This document shows, in pieces, positions 8,788 through 15,657 of a stretch of DNA of 64,000 nt. The stretch spans positions 62,001-126,000 of the forward strand of contig NZ_SRLE01000008.1 of NCBI RefSeq assembly GCF_004745945.1. The letters run 5' to 3'. The position numbers and the translations under genes were made by a program. The DNA comes from Mangrovimicrobium sediminis. GTDB lineage: Bacteria > Pseudomonadota > Gammaproteobacteria > Pseudomonadales > Halieaceae. The notes below the pieces were generated by a model. That model was given only the letters and a program-made list of their open reading frames with translations, searched no databases and was not told the DNA's origin. The number at the start of each line of letters is the position of its first letter. Within the stretch, counting starts at the first letter, position 1.

Positions 8788-9645
8788 ATGGTCGGGCAGG
8801 ACAACTTTCTGGGCAGTGCCGCCCGCTACCGGCTGTTTACCGCGGTCAAATACCTCGTCTACCTGCTGCTGGCGCTCAACGTCTGGCTGTTCCTCGACGA
8901 GGAGTTGCGCGCGCTGGAGCACACCTTTGTCGACGGCTTCGCCTGGTCCGAGGCCATCCAGGTGTTCTCGGCGACCATCGACACCGCCGCCTGGCTGGTG
9001 CTGCTCATCCTGTTTGAACTGGAGACCTCGGTCCTCGACGACAGCCGCATCCACGGCCCGGTGAAATGGGCTCTGCACGGCATCCGGCTGGTCTGTTACG
9101 TGGCCGTGTTCTACGCCTTTACCGGCTACTACGCCGAACTGGCGGACCTGTACCGGGCGACGGCGTTATCCGGCTTCGACGCCTGCGCCCGGGCGGAAGG
9201 GTTATCCCTGCTGGTCGACCTGGATGAATACGTGCCGCTGGATGCCAGTAACTGCGCCGCCATCGGCGGCGAGGTCCTGCGCCTCGACGGCTTCCCCATC
9301 ATCGCCGAACCCGACACCCTGCGCAGCGCGCGCTGGCTGGCCTGGACTGACGTGATCAACTCCGCCGCCTGGCTGCTGGTGGTGATCGTGCTCGAGGTGG
9401 AGGTGCGCATGCAGCTGCGCGGAGAGCTCTCCCCGCATACCCTGCGCCTGATGCGCGCGATCAAGTTCGTGGTCTACGCCACGCTGTTCCTGGCCGCCGC
9501 CTACTGGGGTGTCGACGGCGACTTCCTCGACTTCTGGGATGCGGCGCTGTGGCTGTTCGCGTTTATCTTCATCGAGATGAACGTGTTTGAATGGCAGTAC
9601 GAGAGCGAGCACACGCGCGCGGCCGCCGGTCGGGCGCCGGCCTGA
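8788..9645 (+). CDS. Uncharacterised six-helix membrane protein made of three internal repeats
   Basis: 285 residues, family not recognised. Hydrophobic segments fall near residues 19-36, 64-79, 99-117, 189-205, 224-241 and 250-266. They form three similar helix pairs. The first helices read KYLVYLLLALN, IRLVCYVAVFY and IKFVVYATLFL; the second helices read TAAWLVLLILFELE, SAAWLLVVIVLEVE and DAALWLFAFIFIEMN. Each second helix keeps an (A)AW/ALW entry and an acidic residue at its exit. A soluble loop (about residues 118-185, with two Cys) separates pairs 1 and 2. The ATG at 8788 was chosen because it follows the puuA-like stop; mtnA starts 14 bases after its stop. Function unknown; transport or a membrane sensor role is speculation. 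Confidence 0.75.
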   Translation: MVGQDNFLGSAARYRLFTAVKYLVYLLLALNVWLFLDEELRALEHTFVDGFAWSEAIQVFSATIDTAAWLVLLILFELETSVLDDSRIHGPVKWALHGIRLVCYVAVFYAFTGYYAELADLYRATALSGFDACARAEGLSLLVDLDEYVPLDASNCAAIGGEVLRLDGFPIIAEPDTLRSARWLAWTDVINSAAWLLVVIVLEVEVRMQLRGELSPHTLRLMRAIKFVVYATLFLAAAYWGVDGDFLDFWDAALWLFAFIFIEMNVFEWQYESEHTRAAAGRAPA

Positions 9646-9659
9646 ACCGGGGGGAAGCG

Positions 9660-10760
9660 ATGGCCAACGACGAGGCACTGGCGAGCCTGCGCTGGAACGT
9701 GCGGGACGCCGCGGTGGAGATCATCGACCAGACCCTGCTGCCGCACACCCTGCACTGGCTGCGCCTGCACACCCTTGACGACTACTGCCACGCGATCAGC
9801 GCGATGCAGGTGCGCGGGGCGCCATTGATTGGCATTACCGCCGCCTTCGGTCTCGCTCATGCCCTGGCCTGCGACGCCTCGGATGCGGCGCTGGCCAGCG
9901 CCCGCGCGACCCTGCTGGCAACCCGGCCCACAGCGGTCAACCTGCGCTGGGCCCTGGATGTGGTGGCGCAGGCGGTTGCCCCGCTGCCGCCGGGGCAGCG
10001 TGCCGCGGCCGCGCTGGACAGCGCGATTGCGCTGCGCGAGGCGGAGATTGCCAGTTGCGCGAGCATCGGTGACCACGGCCTGGCCATTCTGCAGGAACTG
10101 GCCCGGGTGCTGGGCTGCAGCGCGCAGCGCCCGCTGCAGGTGATGACCCACTGCAACGCCGGCCGCCTCGCCACGGTGCACTGGGGCACGGCACTGGCGC
10201 CGGTGTACAAGGCCCATGCGGCGGGCCTGCCGCTGCACGTGTGGGCGTCCGAGACCCGCCCGCGCAACCAGGGCACCCACCTCACCGCATGGGAATTACA
10301 GCAGGCCGGCGTGCCGTGCACCGTGGTCGCCGACAACAGCTGCGGCCAGTTGATGCGCGCGGGGCAGGTGGATTGCGTGATCGTCGGCTCCGACCGCACC
10401 GCCGCCAACGGCGACGTGTGCAACAAGGTGGGCACCTACCTGAAGGCGCTGGCCGCCGCAGACAACGGCGTGCCGTTTTATGTCGCCCTGCCCGCCTCCA
10501 CCGTCGACTGGGAGTGTGCCTGCGGTGCGGAAATCCCCATCGAGGAGCGCGATGCGCGCGAGGTGTTGTGGGCCAGCGGCGTGGATGCCAGCGGCGCGAA
10601 CCAGTCGGTGCGCCTGGCCGCGGAGCCAACCCGCGCCGCCAACCCCGCCTTCGACGTCACCCCTGCACGGCTGGTGCAGGGCCTGATCACCGAGCACGGC
10701 GTATTCGCCGCCAGCCCGGAGGGGCTGGCGCGATTGCGTAAGGCGCTGGGGGCCGGGTAA
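9660..10760 (+). CDS. mtnA: S-methyl-5-thioribose-1-phosphate isomerase
   Basis: 366 residues of the eIF2B-alpha/MtnA family. Motifs include QVRGAPLIG near the N-terminus, the catalytic Cys in VMTHCNAG, ASETRPRNQGTHLTAWEL and the catalytic Asp in VGSDRTAANGDVCNKVGTY. The protein isomerises 5-methylthioribose-1-phosphate to methylthioribulose-1-phosphate in methionine salvage. The ATG at 9660 follows a GGGG-rich ribosome site; an earlier in-frame start would overlap the upstream gene. No mtnB, mtnC, mtnD, mtnK or mtnP was recognised in the window. The last gene of a probable puuA-membrane protein-mtnA unit, converging on the zinc-ribbon gene. Confidence 0.93.
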   Translation: MANDEALASLRWNVRDAAVEIIDQTLLPHTLHWLRLHTLDDYCHAISAMQVRGAPLIGITAAFGLAHALACDASDAALASARATLLATRPTAVNLRWALDVVAQAVAPLPPGQRAAAALDSAIALREAEIASCASIGDHGLAILQELARVLGCSAQRPLQVMTHCNAGRLATVHWGTALAPVYKAHAAGLPLHVWASETRPRNQGTHLTAWELQQAGVPCTVVADNSCGQLMRAGQVDCVIVGSDRTAANGDVCNKVGTYLKALAAADNGVPFYVALPASTVDWECACGAEIPIEERDAREVLWASGVDASGANQSVRLAAEPTRAANPAFDVTPARLVQGLITEHGVFAASPEGLARLRKALGAG

Positions 10761-10763
10761 ACC

Positions 10764-10970
10764 CTAGATTTTCTCGTCGATACCGATGTGGTCGATGCGC
10801 GGGTAGGGGCGCCACTGGAAGGTCTGCTTGTGGTTGCAGATCATGCAGCTGTGCTCGATGTCCCCGGTTTGCGGGTCCATCGCCCCGGACTGGCTCATCA
10901 TGCCCTGGCCGCAGGCGTCGCAGACGTAGTTCACTTCGATGGGACGCACTTCGCGTTTGACTTCAGGCAT
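10764..10970 (-). CDS. Small zinc-ribbon protein
   Basis: 68 residues with two Cys pairs: VCDACGQGMM and HSCMICNHKQTF, the spacing of a rubredoxin-like or treble-clef zinc ribbon. The tail FQWRPYPRIDHIGID is conserved-looking but not a known domain to me. It converges on mtnA with a 3-base gap. No function can be assigned; such ribbons often act in nucleic-acid or protein binding. Confidence 0.7.
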   Translation of the reverse strand: MPEVKREVRPIEVNYVCDACGQGMMSQSGAMDPQTGDIEHSCMICNHKQTFQWRPYPRIDHIGIDEKI

Positions 10971-11080
10971 TACTACGGGCTCTCCGCTCGGGGTGTATGG
11001 GGAAATTGGGGATGTGCGAAGAGTTTACCGCCGGAATGCCCGGCGGCAACAGGTGAAATGTCGATCAGCTGCGGGACAAC

Positions 11081-11296
11081 TTAAAAATCGCCCAGCTCCA
11101 GATCGTAGTAACCCAGCTCCTCGCGGAGCCGTTTTTGCTCCAGCCGCTGTTCGGCGCGACGACGCTTTTCCGCAAGCCGCTGCTTGTCGGAGACAACGGG
11201 TGTCATGTCGTCCATGTCCTCGTCGGACATGTCGCTGAAAATGGGCTCAAAGAAGTCGTCGAGATCCGACGATGATTCCTGGCTGCGCTCTCCCAT
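11081..11296 (-). CDS. PA3496-family small protein
   Basis: 71 residues: an acidic N-terminal half (SDLDDFFEPIFSDMSDEDMDD), then a basic helix SDKQRLAEKRRRAEQRLEQKRLREELGYYDLE. This matches the short PA3496 family found through gammaproteobacteria and linked by annotation to envelope integrity; the family assignment rests on memory of its KQRLAEKRRRAEERLE core. No membrane segment or signal peptide. It starts at an ATG at 11296, downstream of a 302-base non-coding stretch rich in inverted repeats. Confidence 0.7.
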   Translation of the reverse strand: MGERSQESSSDLDDFFEPIFSDMSDEDMDDMTPVVSDKQRLAEKRRRAEQRLEQKRLREELGYYDLELGDF

Positions 11297-11407
11297 AAAT
11301 CACCTCCCGATGATTTATATCCAAGATAACCTCAGGCAGAAAATAGGCCTGCCATAGCGCGGAGTAAATCAAATATTGGGGATATTGGCGAATAGTTTTT
11401 GGGAGTC

Positions 11408-11512
11408 AATTTTGCACAAAATTGGGTGGCCCGCCGCCCTCCATGGCCATCCCGAAACGGTGTGCAACATCCGTGTTGCGCCCTTATATAAGGTCTTTGC
11501 GGCGGGCCACCC
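11408..11512. repeat. Cluster of inverted repeats in a 302-base non-coding gap (11297-11598)
   Basis: No plausible gene lies here. Four symmetric elements do. AATTTTG-CA-CAAAATT occupies 11408-11423. A perfect 14-bp pair, GGGTGGCCCGCCGC (11424-11437) with GCGGCGGGCCACCC (11499-11512), encloses 61 bases. Inside it are a small GCAAC/GTTGC hairpin (11464-11479) and the 12-bp palindrome CCTTATATAAGG (11482-11493). The gap separates two minus-strand genes: the PA3496-family gene and shikimate kinase. It could be a structured RNA, a mobile palindromic unit remnant or a terminator plus promoter. Confidence 0.6.
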
Positions 11513-11598
11513 TGGGATGGGAATTGCAATCCGCGTGCCAGCGGGAAATCCTGGCAAATACCGCTTGTGACAGCGAGTTTGCAGATTTGTGACGCAGT

Positions 11599-12135
11599 TC
11601 ACTGCGTGTCCGGACGCGTCCGCGGGGTGTTGGACAGCAGCTGCACGATACGCGCGGCGACATCCTCGGGCTGGCCTGAAGCGGCATCCACGGTCACGGT
11701 GAGGTCCGCATGGCGCTCGTACAGGGGCGTGCGCTCGGCGAAGACCTCCGCGTAGCCCTGGCCGGTATCGTTGGCGATACCCCGCGGCGGCGCACTGGCA
11801 ACCCGGGCTTCGAGGGTGTCGAGGTCCGCGCGCAGGTAGACCACCGGACCCAGCGCGTGCAGGCGCGCCATCGCCGCCTCGCTATAGACCACGCTGCCGC
11901 CGGTGGCGATCACCGCCTGATTGAGGTCGATCTCCAGCAGCACCGCCTCCTCGACCTGGCGCAGGTAGCGGTAGCCCCTGCCCTGCAGGATGTCCTCCAG
12001 GCTTGCCCCCTCGCGCACCTGGATGTCCAGGTCCGTGTCCAGGAAGCGCAGGCCGGTGAGCTTGGCCAGCAGCACGCCGACGCTGCTTTTGCCCGCGCCG
12101 GGCATGCCGATCAGGCTGATACTGTCGCTGTACAT
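11599..12135 (-). CDS. aroK: Shikimate kinase
   Basis: 178 residues with the P-loop IGMPGAGKSSVG, the shikimate-binding DTDLDIQ segment, RQVEEAVLLE and the ATGGSVVYSEAAM block (GGG-like shikimate site), then a lid with RTPLYERHADLTV. It phosphorylates shikimate in the chorismate pathway. It is not next to aroB, unlike the usual aroK-aroB pair, so it may be a second copy (AroL-like); this cannot be decided from the window. Nearest neighbour is gcvT, divergent across 123 bases. Confidence 0.85.
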   Translation of the reverse strand: MYSDSISLIGMPGAGKSSVGVLLAKLTGLRFLDTDLDIQVREGASLEDILQGRGYRYLRQVEEAVLLEIDLNQAVIATGGSVVYSEAAMARLHALGPVVYLRADLDTLEARVASAPPRGIANDTGQGYAEVFAERTPLYERHADLTVTVDAASGQPEDVAARIVQLLSNTPRTRPDTQ

Positions 12136-12258
12136 GGCTTCTCCTCGTGCTTCGCGGCATTATCCGGCAGCCGGCGCGCGGCCGCCAGCGGGCGGGTTGC
12201 GGGCGCCGGTACCTGTGGGTAGAGTGGCGCTTTTTCCGCCCCCTGCCCTGGAGCGCCC

Positions 12259-13368
12259 ATGGACCTGCTGACCACGCCCCTGCACGACCTGCACCTGGAA
12301 CTGGGTGCCAAAATGGTGCCCTTCGCGGGCTACGACATGCCGGTGCAGTACCCCGCGGGAATCATCCGCGAGCACCAGCACACCCGCGAACAGGCGGGCC
12401 TGTTCGACGTCTCGCACATGGGCCAGGTGCTGGTGCGCGGTGCGGACGCCGCGGCGGCGCTCGAGCGCCTGGTCCCGGCGGACCTTGAAGGCCTCGGCGA
12501 GCACCGCCAGACCTACACCCTGTTTACCAACGAGACCGGCGGCGTGCTCGACGACCTGATCGTCACGCGCTGGTCGGACGACTGCTTCTTCCTCGTGGTC
12601 AACGCGGCCTGCAAGGCGCAGGACATCGCCCACCTGCAGGCCGGTCTCACCGGCTGCGAGGTCGAGGTACTGGCCGAGCGCGCATTGCTGGCGCTGCAGG
12701 GGCCAGGGGCCCGCGCGGTGATGGCCGAGCTGTGCCCCGCGGCCGCTGAACTGGTGTTCCTGCAGGGCTGCCACACGCGCATCGGCGACAGCGAGGTCTA
12801 CATCACCTGCTCCGGTTACACCGGCGAGGACGGCTTCGAGATCTCCGCCGCCAATGCCGACGCCGAGGCCATCGCCCGGCGCCTGCTCGCCTGCGACGCC
12901 GTCGAACCCATCGGCCTCGGCGCCCGCGACTCCCTGCGCCTGGAGGCGGGCCTGTGTCTTTACGGCCACGAACTTAACACCGAGATCACCCCGGTCGAAG
13001 CGGGCCTGACCTGGGCGATCGCGAAATGCCGCCGCCCTGACGGCGCGCGCGCCGGTGGTTTCCCGGGCGCGGATGCGATCTTCGCCCATCTGGCGACGCC
13101 GCCCGCCCACCGCCGGGTCGGCCTCGCCGTCGACGGCAAGCGCCCGGTGCGCGAGGGGCAGGCGGTACTCAACGCGGATGGTGAGCGCATCGGCGAGGTC
13201 TGCTCCGCGGCCTTTGGCGCCAGCTTCGGCGGGCCTATCGCCATGGCCTATATCGAGCGTGAATTCGGGGGCATCGGCACTGCGCTGAGTGTCGACGTGC
13301 GCGGCAAGGCGGTGGCGGTGACTGTCACGAAGATGCCCTTCGTACCGCAGCGCTATTTCCGCGGCTGA
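12259..13368 (+). CDS. gcvT: Glycine cleavage system T protein (aminomethyltransferase)
   Basis: 369 residues, standard GcvT length. Key blocks: TPLHDLHLELGAKMVPFAGYDMPVQ cut short here to the N-terminal folate-binding region, GLFDVSHMGQV, ITCSGYTGEDGFEI, LGARDSLRLEAGLCLYGHEL and a C-terminal EVCSAAFGASFGGPIAMAYI. GcvT transfers the methylene group from the GcvH-bound intermediate to tetrahydrofolate and releases ammonia. gcvH and gcvP are not adjacent, so the operon is split. The gene is followed immediately by the hairpin-element array. Confidence 0.93.
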   Translation: MDLLTTPLHDLHLELGAKMVPFAGYDMPVQYPAGIIREHQHTREQAGLFDVSHMGQVLVRGADAAAALERLVPADLEGLGEHRQTYTLFTNETGGVLDDLIVTRWSDDCFFLVVNAACKAQDIAHLQAGLTGCEVEVLAERALLALQGPGARAVMAELCPAAAELVFLQGCHTRIGDSEVYITCSGYTGEDGFEISAANADAEAIARRLLACDAVEPIGLGARDSLRLEAGLCLYGHELNTEITPVEAGLTWAIAKCRRPDGARAGGFPGADAIFAHLATPPAHRRVGLAVDGKRPVREGQAVLNADGERIGEVCSAAFGASFGGPIAMAYIEREFGGIGTALSVDVRGKAVAVTVTKMPFVPQRYFRG

Positions 13369-13376
13369 CCTTCCCG

Positions 13377-13745
13377 GGGGTCAGAGCCCTTTTTGGGCGC
13401 TTTTGATTTCCCTGGGGGACCAGGCGCGGAGGCTTTCGATACCCGCCGTCCGCTGGCGGCGTGCAGGCGCCGGCGAAACGGCCGCAAGCTCCGCCGTGTC
13501 AGCGGGCTGCTGCGGAACTCGACCATTTTTCGCTGCGCGAAAAATTGGGACTCGGACAGTCCTCGCAGAAAGCTCCCGCTGACACGGCTCCGCAAAAAGC
13601 GGCGGCCTGATTGTTTCGCCAGCGCCTGCACGCCACCAACGGACTCCATCGCGCAATCTCGGTACAGCCTTTCCAGTCGATTGCTCCCCAAACCACCGCG
13701 CAGAACCAGTTCGCGAAAACTCTCGTCATCGGCGAAGGTGAAAAG
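13377..13745. repeat. Long hairpin element, copy 1 of 3
   Basis: Begins with GGGGTCAGAGCCC (13377-13389). Bases 13448-13644 form a nearly complete inverted repeat. The outer arm 13458-13479 pairs with 13613-13634 (22 bp, one mismatch). The inner arm CCGTGTCAGCGGG (13494-13506) pairs perfectly with 13575-13587. A 9-bp terminal hairpin ATTTTTCGC-TGC-GCGAAAAAT lies at 13525-13545. Bases 13432-13745 are repeated 345 bp downstream with about three differences by eye. The GGGGTCAGAGCCC flank resembles sequences seen beside REP-associated (RAYT) transposase genes, but no transposase is present; that link is tentative. Confidence 0.85.
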
Positions 13746-13754
13746 CGCATTCTC

Positions 13755-14090
13755 GGGGTCAGAGCCCTTTATGGGTGCTTTCGATGCCCGCCGTCCGCTG
13801 GCGGCGTGCAGGCGCCGGCGAAACGGCCGCAAGCTCCGCCGTGTCAGCGGGCTGCTGCGGAACTCGACCATTTTTCGCTGCGCGAAAAATTGGGACTCGG
13901 ACAGTCCTCGCAGAAAGCTCCCGCTGACACGGCTCCGCAAAAAGCGGCGGCCTGATTGTTTCGCCAGCGCCTGCACGCCACCAACGGACTCCATCGCGCA
14001 ATCTCGGTACAGCCTTTCCAGTCGATTGCTCCCCAAACCACCGCGCAGAACCAGTTCGCGAAAACTCTCGTCTTCCGCGAAGGTGAAAAG
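13755..14090. repeat. Long hairpin element, copy 2 of 3 (direct tandem)
   Basis: GGGGTCAGAGCCC recurs at 13755-13767, and 13777-14090 is a near-identical direct repeat of 13432-13745. The hairpin spans 13793-13989, with perfect inner arms at 13839-13851 and 13920-13932. The near identity of both copies, stems and loop alike, indicates a recent duplication. The minus-strand open frame running through copies 1 and 2 is an artefact of the repeat. Confidence 0.85.
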
Positions 14091-14116
14091 TGTCCCCGAC
14101 CCAAGGCCTGGCTGGC

Positions 14117-14291
14117 GCCCACCCGCCCCGGTGAAACAATCAGGCCGCCGCTTTTGCGCCGCCGCGTTTTCAGGGGCTTTCTGCGAGGCCTGTCCGAGTC
14201 CCAAAAAAATCGCGCAGCGACTTTTGGTCGAGTTCCGCAGCAGCCTGAAAACGCGGCGGCGCATGCGGCCGTTTCACCGGGGCGGGTGGGC
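14117..14291. repeat. Long hairpin element, copy 3, inverted and diverged
   Basis: The same core as copies 1 and 2 but on the other strand: the terminal region CTGCGAGG...TGTCCGAGTCCC...TCGAGTTCCGCAGCAG matches the reverse complement of copies 1/2. The arms differ in sequence yet pair perfectly among themselves: 14117-14137 with 14271-14291 (21 bp) and 14156-14174 with 14244-14262 (19 bp). Thus the structure is kept while the arm sequence has changed. The rest of 14292-14360 shows nothing further. Confidence 0.8.
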
Positions 14292-14360
14292 GGCAGTCAG
14301 GCCGTGCAGCCCACCCTCGTCACCACCTCGGAGCCCGGTAGCGAGGAAAGATCAACGGAG

Positions 14361-14906
14361 TCAGTGCGCCCAATCCCGCTTGGCGCGAAACTGCCGGGAC
14401 AGGTACTGCATCTGGTCCGCTAGGATGCGGTCCTTGGCCAGGAAGTGCCACTCGAAGGGGTTGGGGCGGAAGGGCACCGCGAGGAGTGGCATGTGTGCCT
14501 CTTCCGGCGTCATGTTGTCCTTGGCCCAGTTGCAGCGGCGACAGGCTGCGACCACGTTTTCCCACTTGTCCGCGCCGCCGCGCGAGGTCGGCACCACGTG
14601 GTCGCGGGTCAGTTCACCGCGGGTGTATTGGTCGCCGCAGTACAGGCAGCGGTGGTCGTCGCGGCGGAACAGGGTGCGGTTGCACAGGGGAGGGGAGAAG
14701 TCGCAGACGATGCGGCCCGCGGTGGCGATGATCGGTTGCAGGTCGATGCGGGAGCGTTGGCCGGTGAGGCGCTGGGTGCCGCCGAAAATTGGGGGAAGCG
14801 TGTCCCCGATGCCATAAACGACATCGCCTTTCGCGTAGGCAGATACTGCCTCCTGAATGGTGATCCAGCCGCGTGGCTGGCCCGCCATATCCAGTCGGAG
14901 GATCAA
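14361..14906 (-). CDS. HNH endonuclease-family protein
   Basis: 181 residues. The HNH core is RRDDHRCLYCGDQ, LTRDHVVPTSRGG, WENVVAACRRCNWAK: the CxxC and CxxxxN zinc/His-metal arrangement with the DH of the first His motif. A conserved tail (NMTPEEAHMPLLAVPFRPNPFEW) follows. This free-standing, chromosomal HNH family is widespread in gammaproteobacteria and is usually not part of a restriction or intron system. A TTG start at 14906 keeps the family-like MILRLD beginning; the ATG at 14888 is the alternative. DNA target unknown. Confidence 0.85.
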   Translation of the reverse strand: MILRLDMAGQPRGWITIQEAVSAYAKGDVVYGIGDTLPPIFGGTQRLTGQRSRIDLQPIIATAGRIVCDFSPPLCNRTLFRRDDHRCLYCGDQYTRGELTRDHVVPTSRGGADKWENVVAACRRCNWAKDNMTPEEAHMPLLAVPFRPNPFEWHFLAKDRILADQMQYLSRQFRAKRDWAH

Positions 14907-14999
14907 GGCTGGGGACTCCCACTTGCAGGTTCCGCGAATACGCTACTGCAAAACCGTGACGACCACAATCGCCAATTGCAGGCCGCCGGGCGGTGCGGT

Positions 15000-15620
15000 T
15001 CAGCTCCCGGCGTCCGCCACCCAACTGGCCTGTGTCAGTAATTTGCCGCGCTGCAAGACGCGGCCGGTGAAAGTCTCGCCCGGGTTGACCGCGCCGACGC
15101 CGGCCGGGGTGCCGGTCATCACGATATCGCCGTCCTCCAGGGTGATGAACCCCGCCAGTTCCTCGAGGATGGTGGCTGGCGAGTACATCATCAGCGAGAC
15201 GTCGCCGCGCTGGCGCGCCGCGCCATCCACGTCCAGTTCCACCGCGAGTTCCTCGGCGTCGTCGATGGCGGCGAAGGGGCTGAACAGGGCGGCGCCGTCG
15301 AAGGCCTTGGCGCGCTCCCAGGGCAGGCCCTTGTCCTTGAGTTTGGACTGCAGGCCGCGCTTGGTCAGGTCCAGACCGAAGCCCGCGGCCACCGCCGCGC
15401 CGTTCTCGATGAGCAGCGCGATCTCGCCCTCGTAGTGCAGTGGTTCGCCGCCGAGCGAGGCGTACAGGGTGTCGCCGATCGCCGAGTTGGGTTTGCCGAA
15501 CACCACCATGGCGTCGGGCACTTCGTTGCCCAGTTCCGCGATGTGGGCGACATAGTTGCGCCCCACGCAGACGATCTTGGAAGGGGTGACCTTGCGGCCA
15601 TCGACGCTCACGCTGTGCAT
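15000..15620 (-). CDS. Fumarylacetoacetate hydrolase-family enzyme
   Basis: 206 residues with the FAH fold: KIVCVGRNYVAHIAELGN at the N-terminus, the metal-binding Glu residues in HYEGEIALLI, the KAFDGAALFSPF block, the Asp region in GDVSLMMYSP and the IVMTGTPAGVGAVNPGE block. The size fits the short YcgM/acylpyruvase-like group, which cleaves acylpyruvates or decarboxylates oxaloacetate. It sits 37 bases downstream of the amidotransferase-like gene on the same strand. Exact substrate is not readable from sequence. Confidence 0.88.
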   Translation of the reverse strand: MHSVSVDGRKVTPSKIVCVGRNYVAHIAELGNEVPDAMVVFGKPNSAIGDTLYASLGGEPLHYEGEIALLIENGAAVAAGFGLDLTKRGLQSKLKDKGLPWERAKAFDGAALFSPFAAIDDAEELAVELDVDGAARQRGDVSLMMYSPATILEELAGFITLEDGDIVMTGTPAGVGAVNPGETFTGRVLQRGKLLTQASWVADAGS

Positions 15621-15657
15621 GTGGTGGTTCTCCGGTTGGGCTTGGCGGTGTGCGGGG

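Noticed and set aside
13353-14264. Long minus-strand open frame (about 300 residues) with internal duplication
   Set aside because: It runs through the duplicated hairpin elements; its repeats mirror the DNA repeat, and it has no recognisable domain. The inverted-repeat structure explains the conservation better than protein coding.
14361-14906. HNH protein as a homing or defence nuclease tied to the hairpin elements
   Set aside because: This HNH family is a common free-standing chromosomal gene; adjacency to the repeats is the only link, so no system was claimed.
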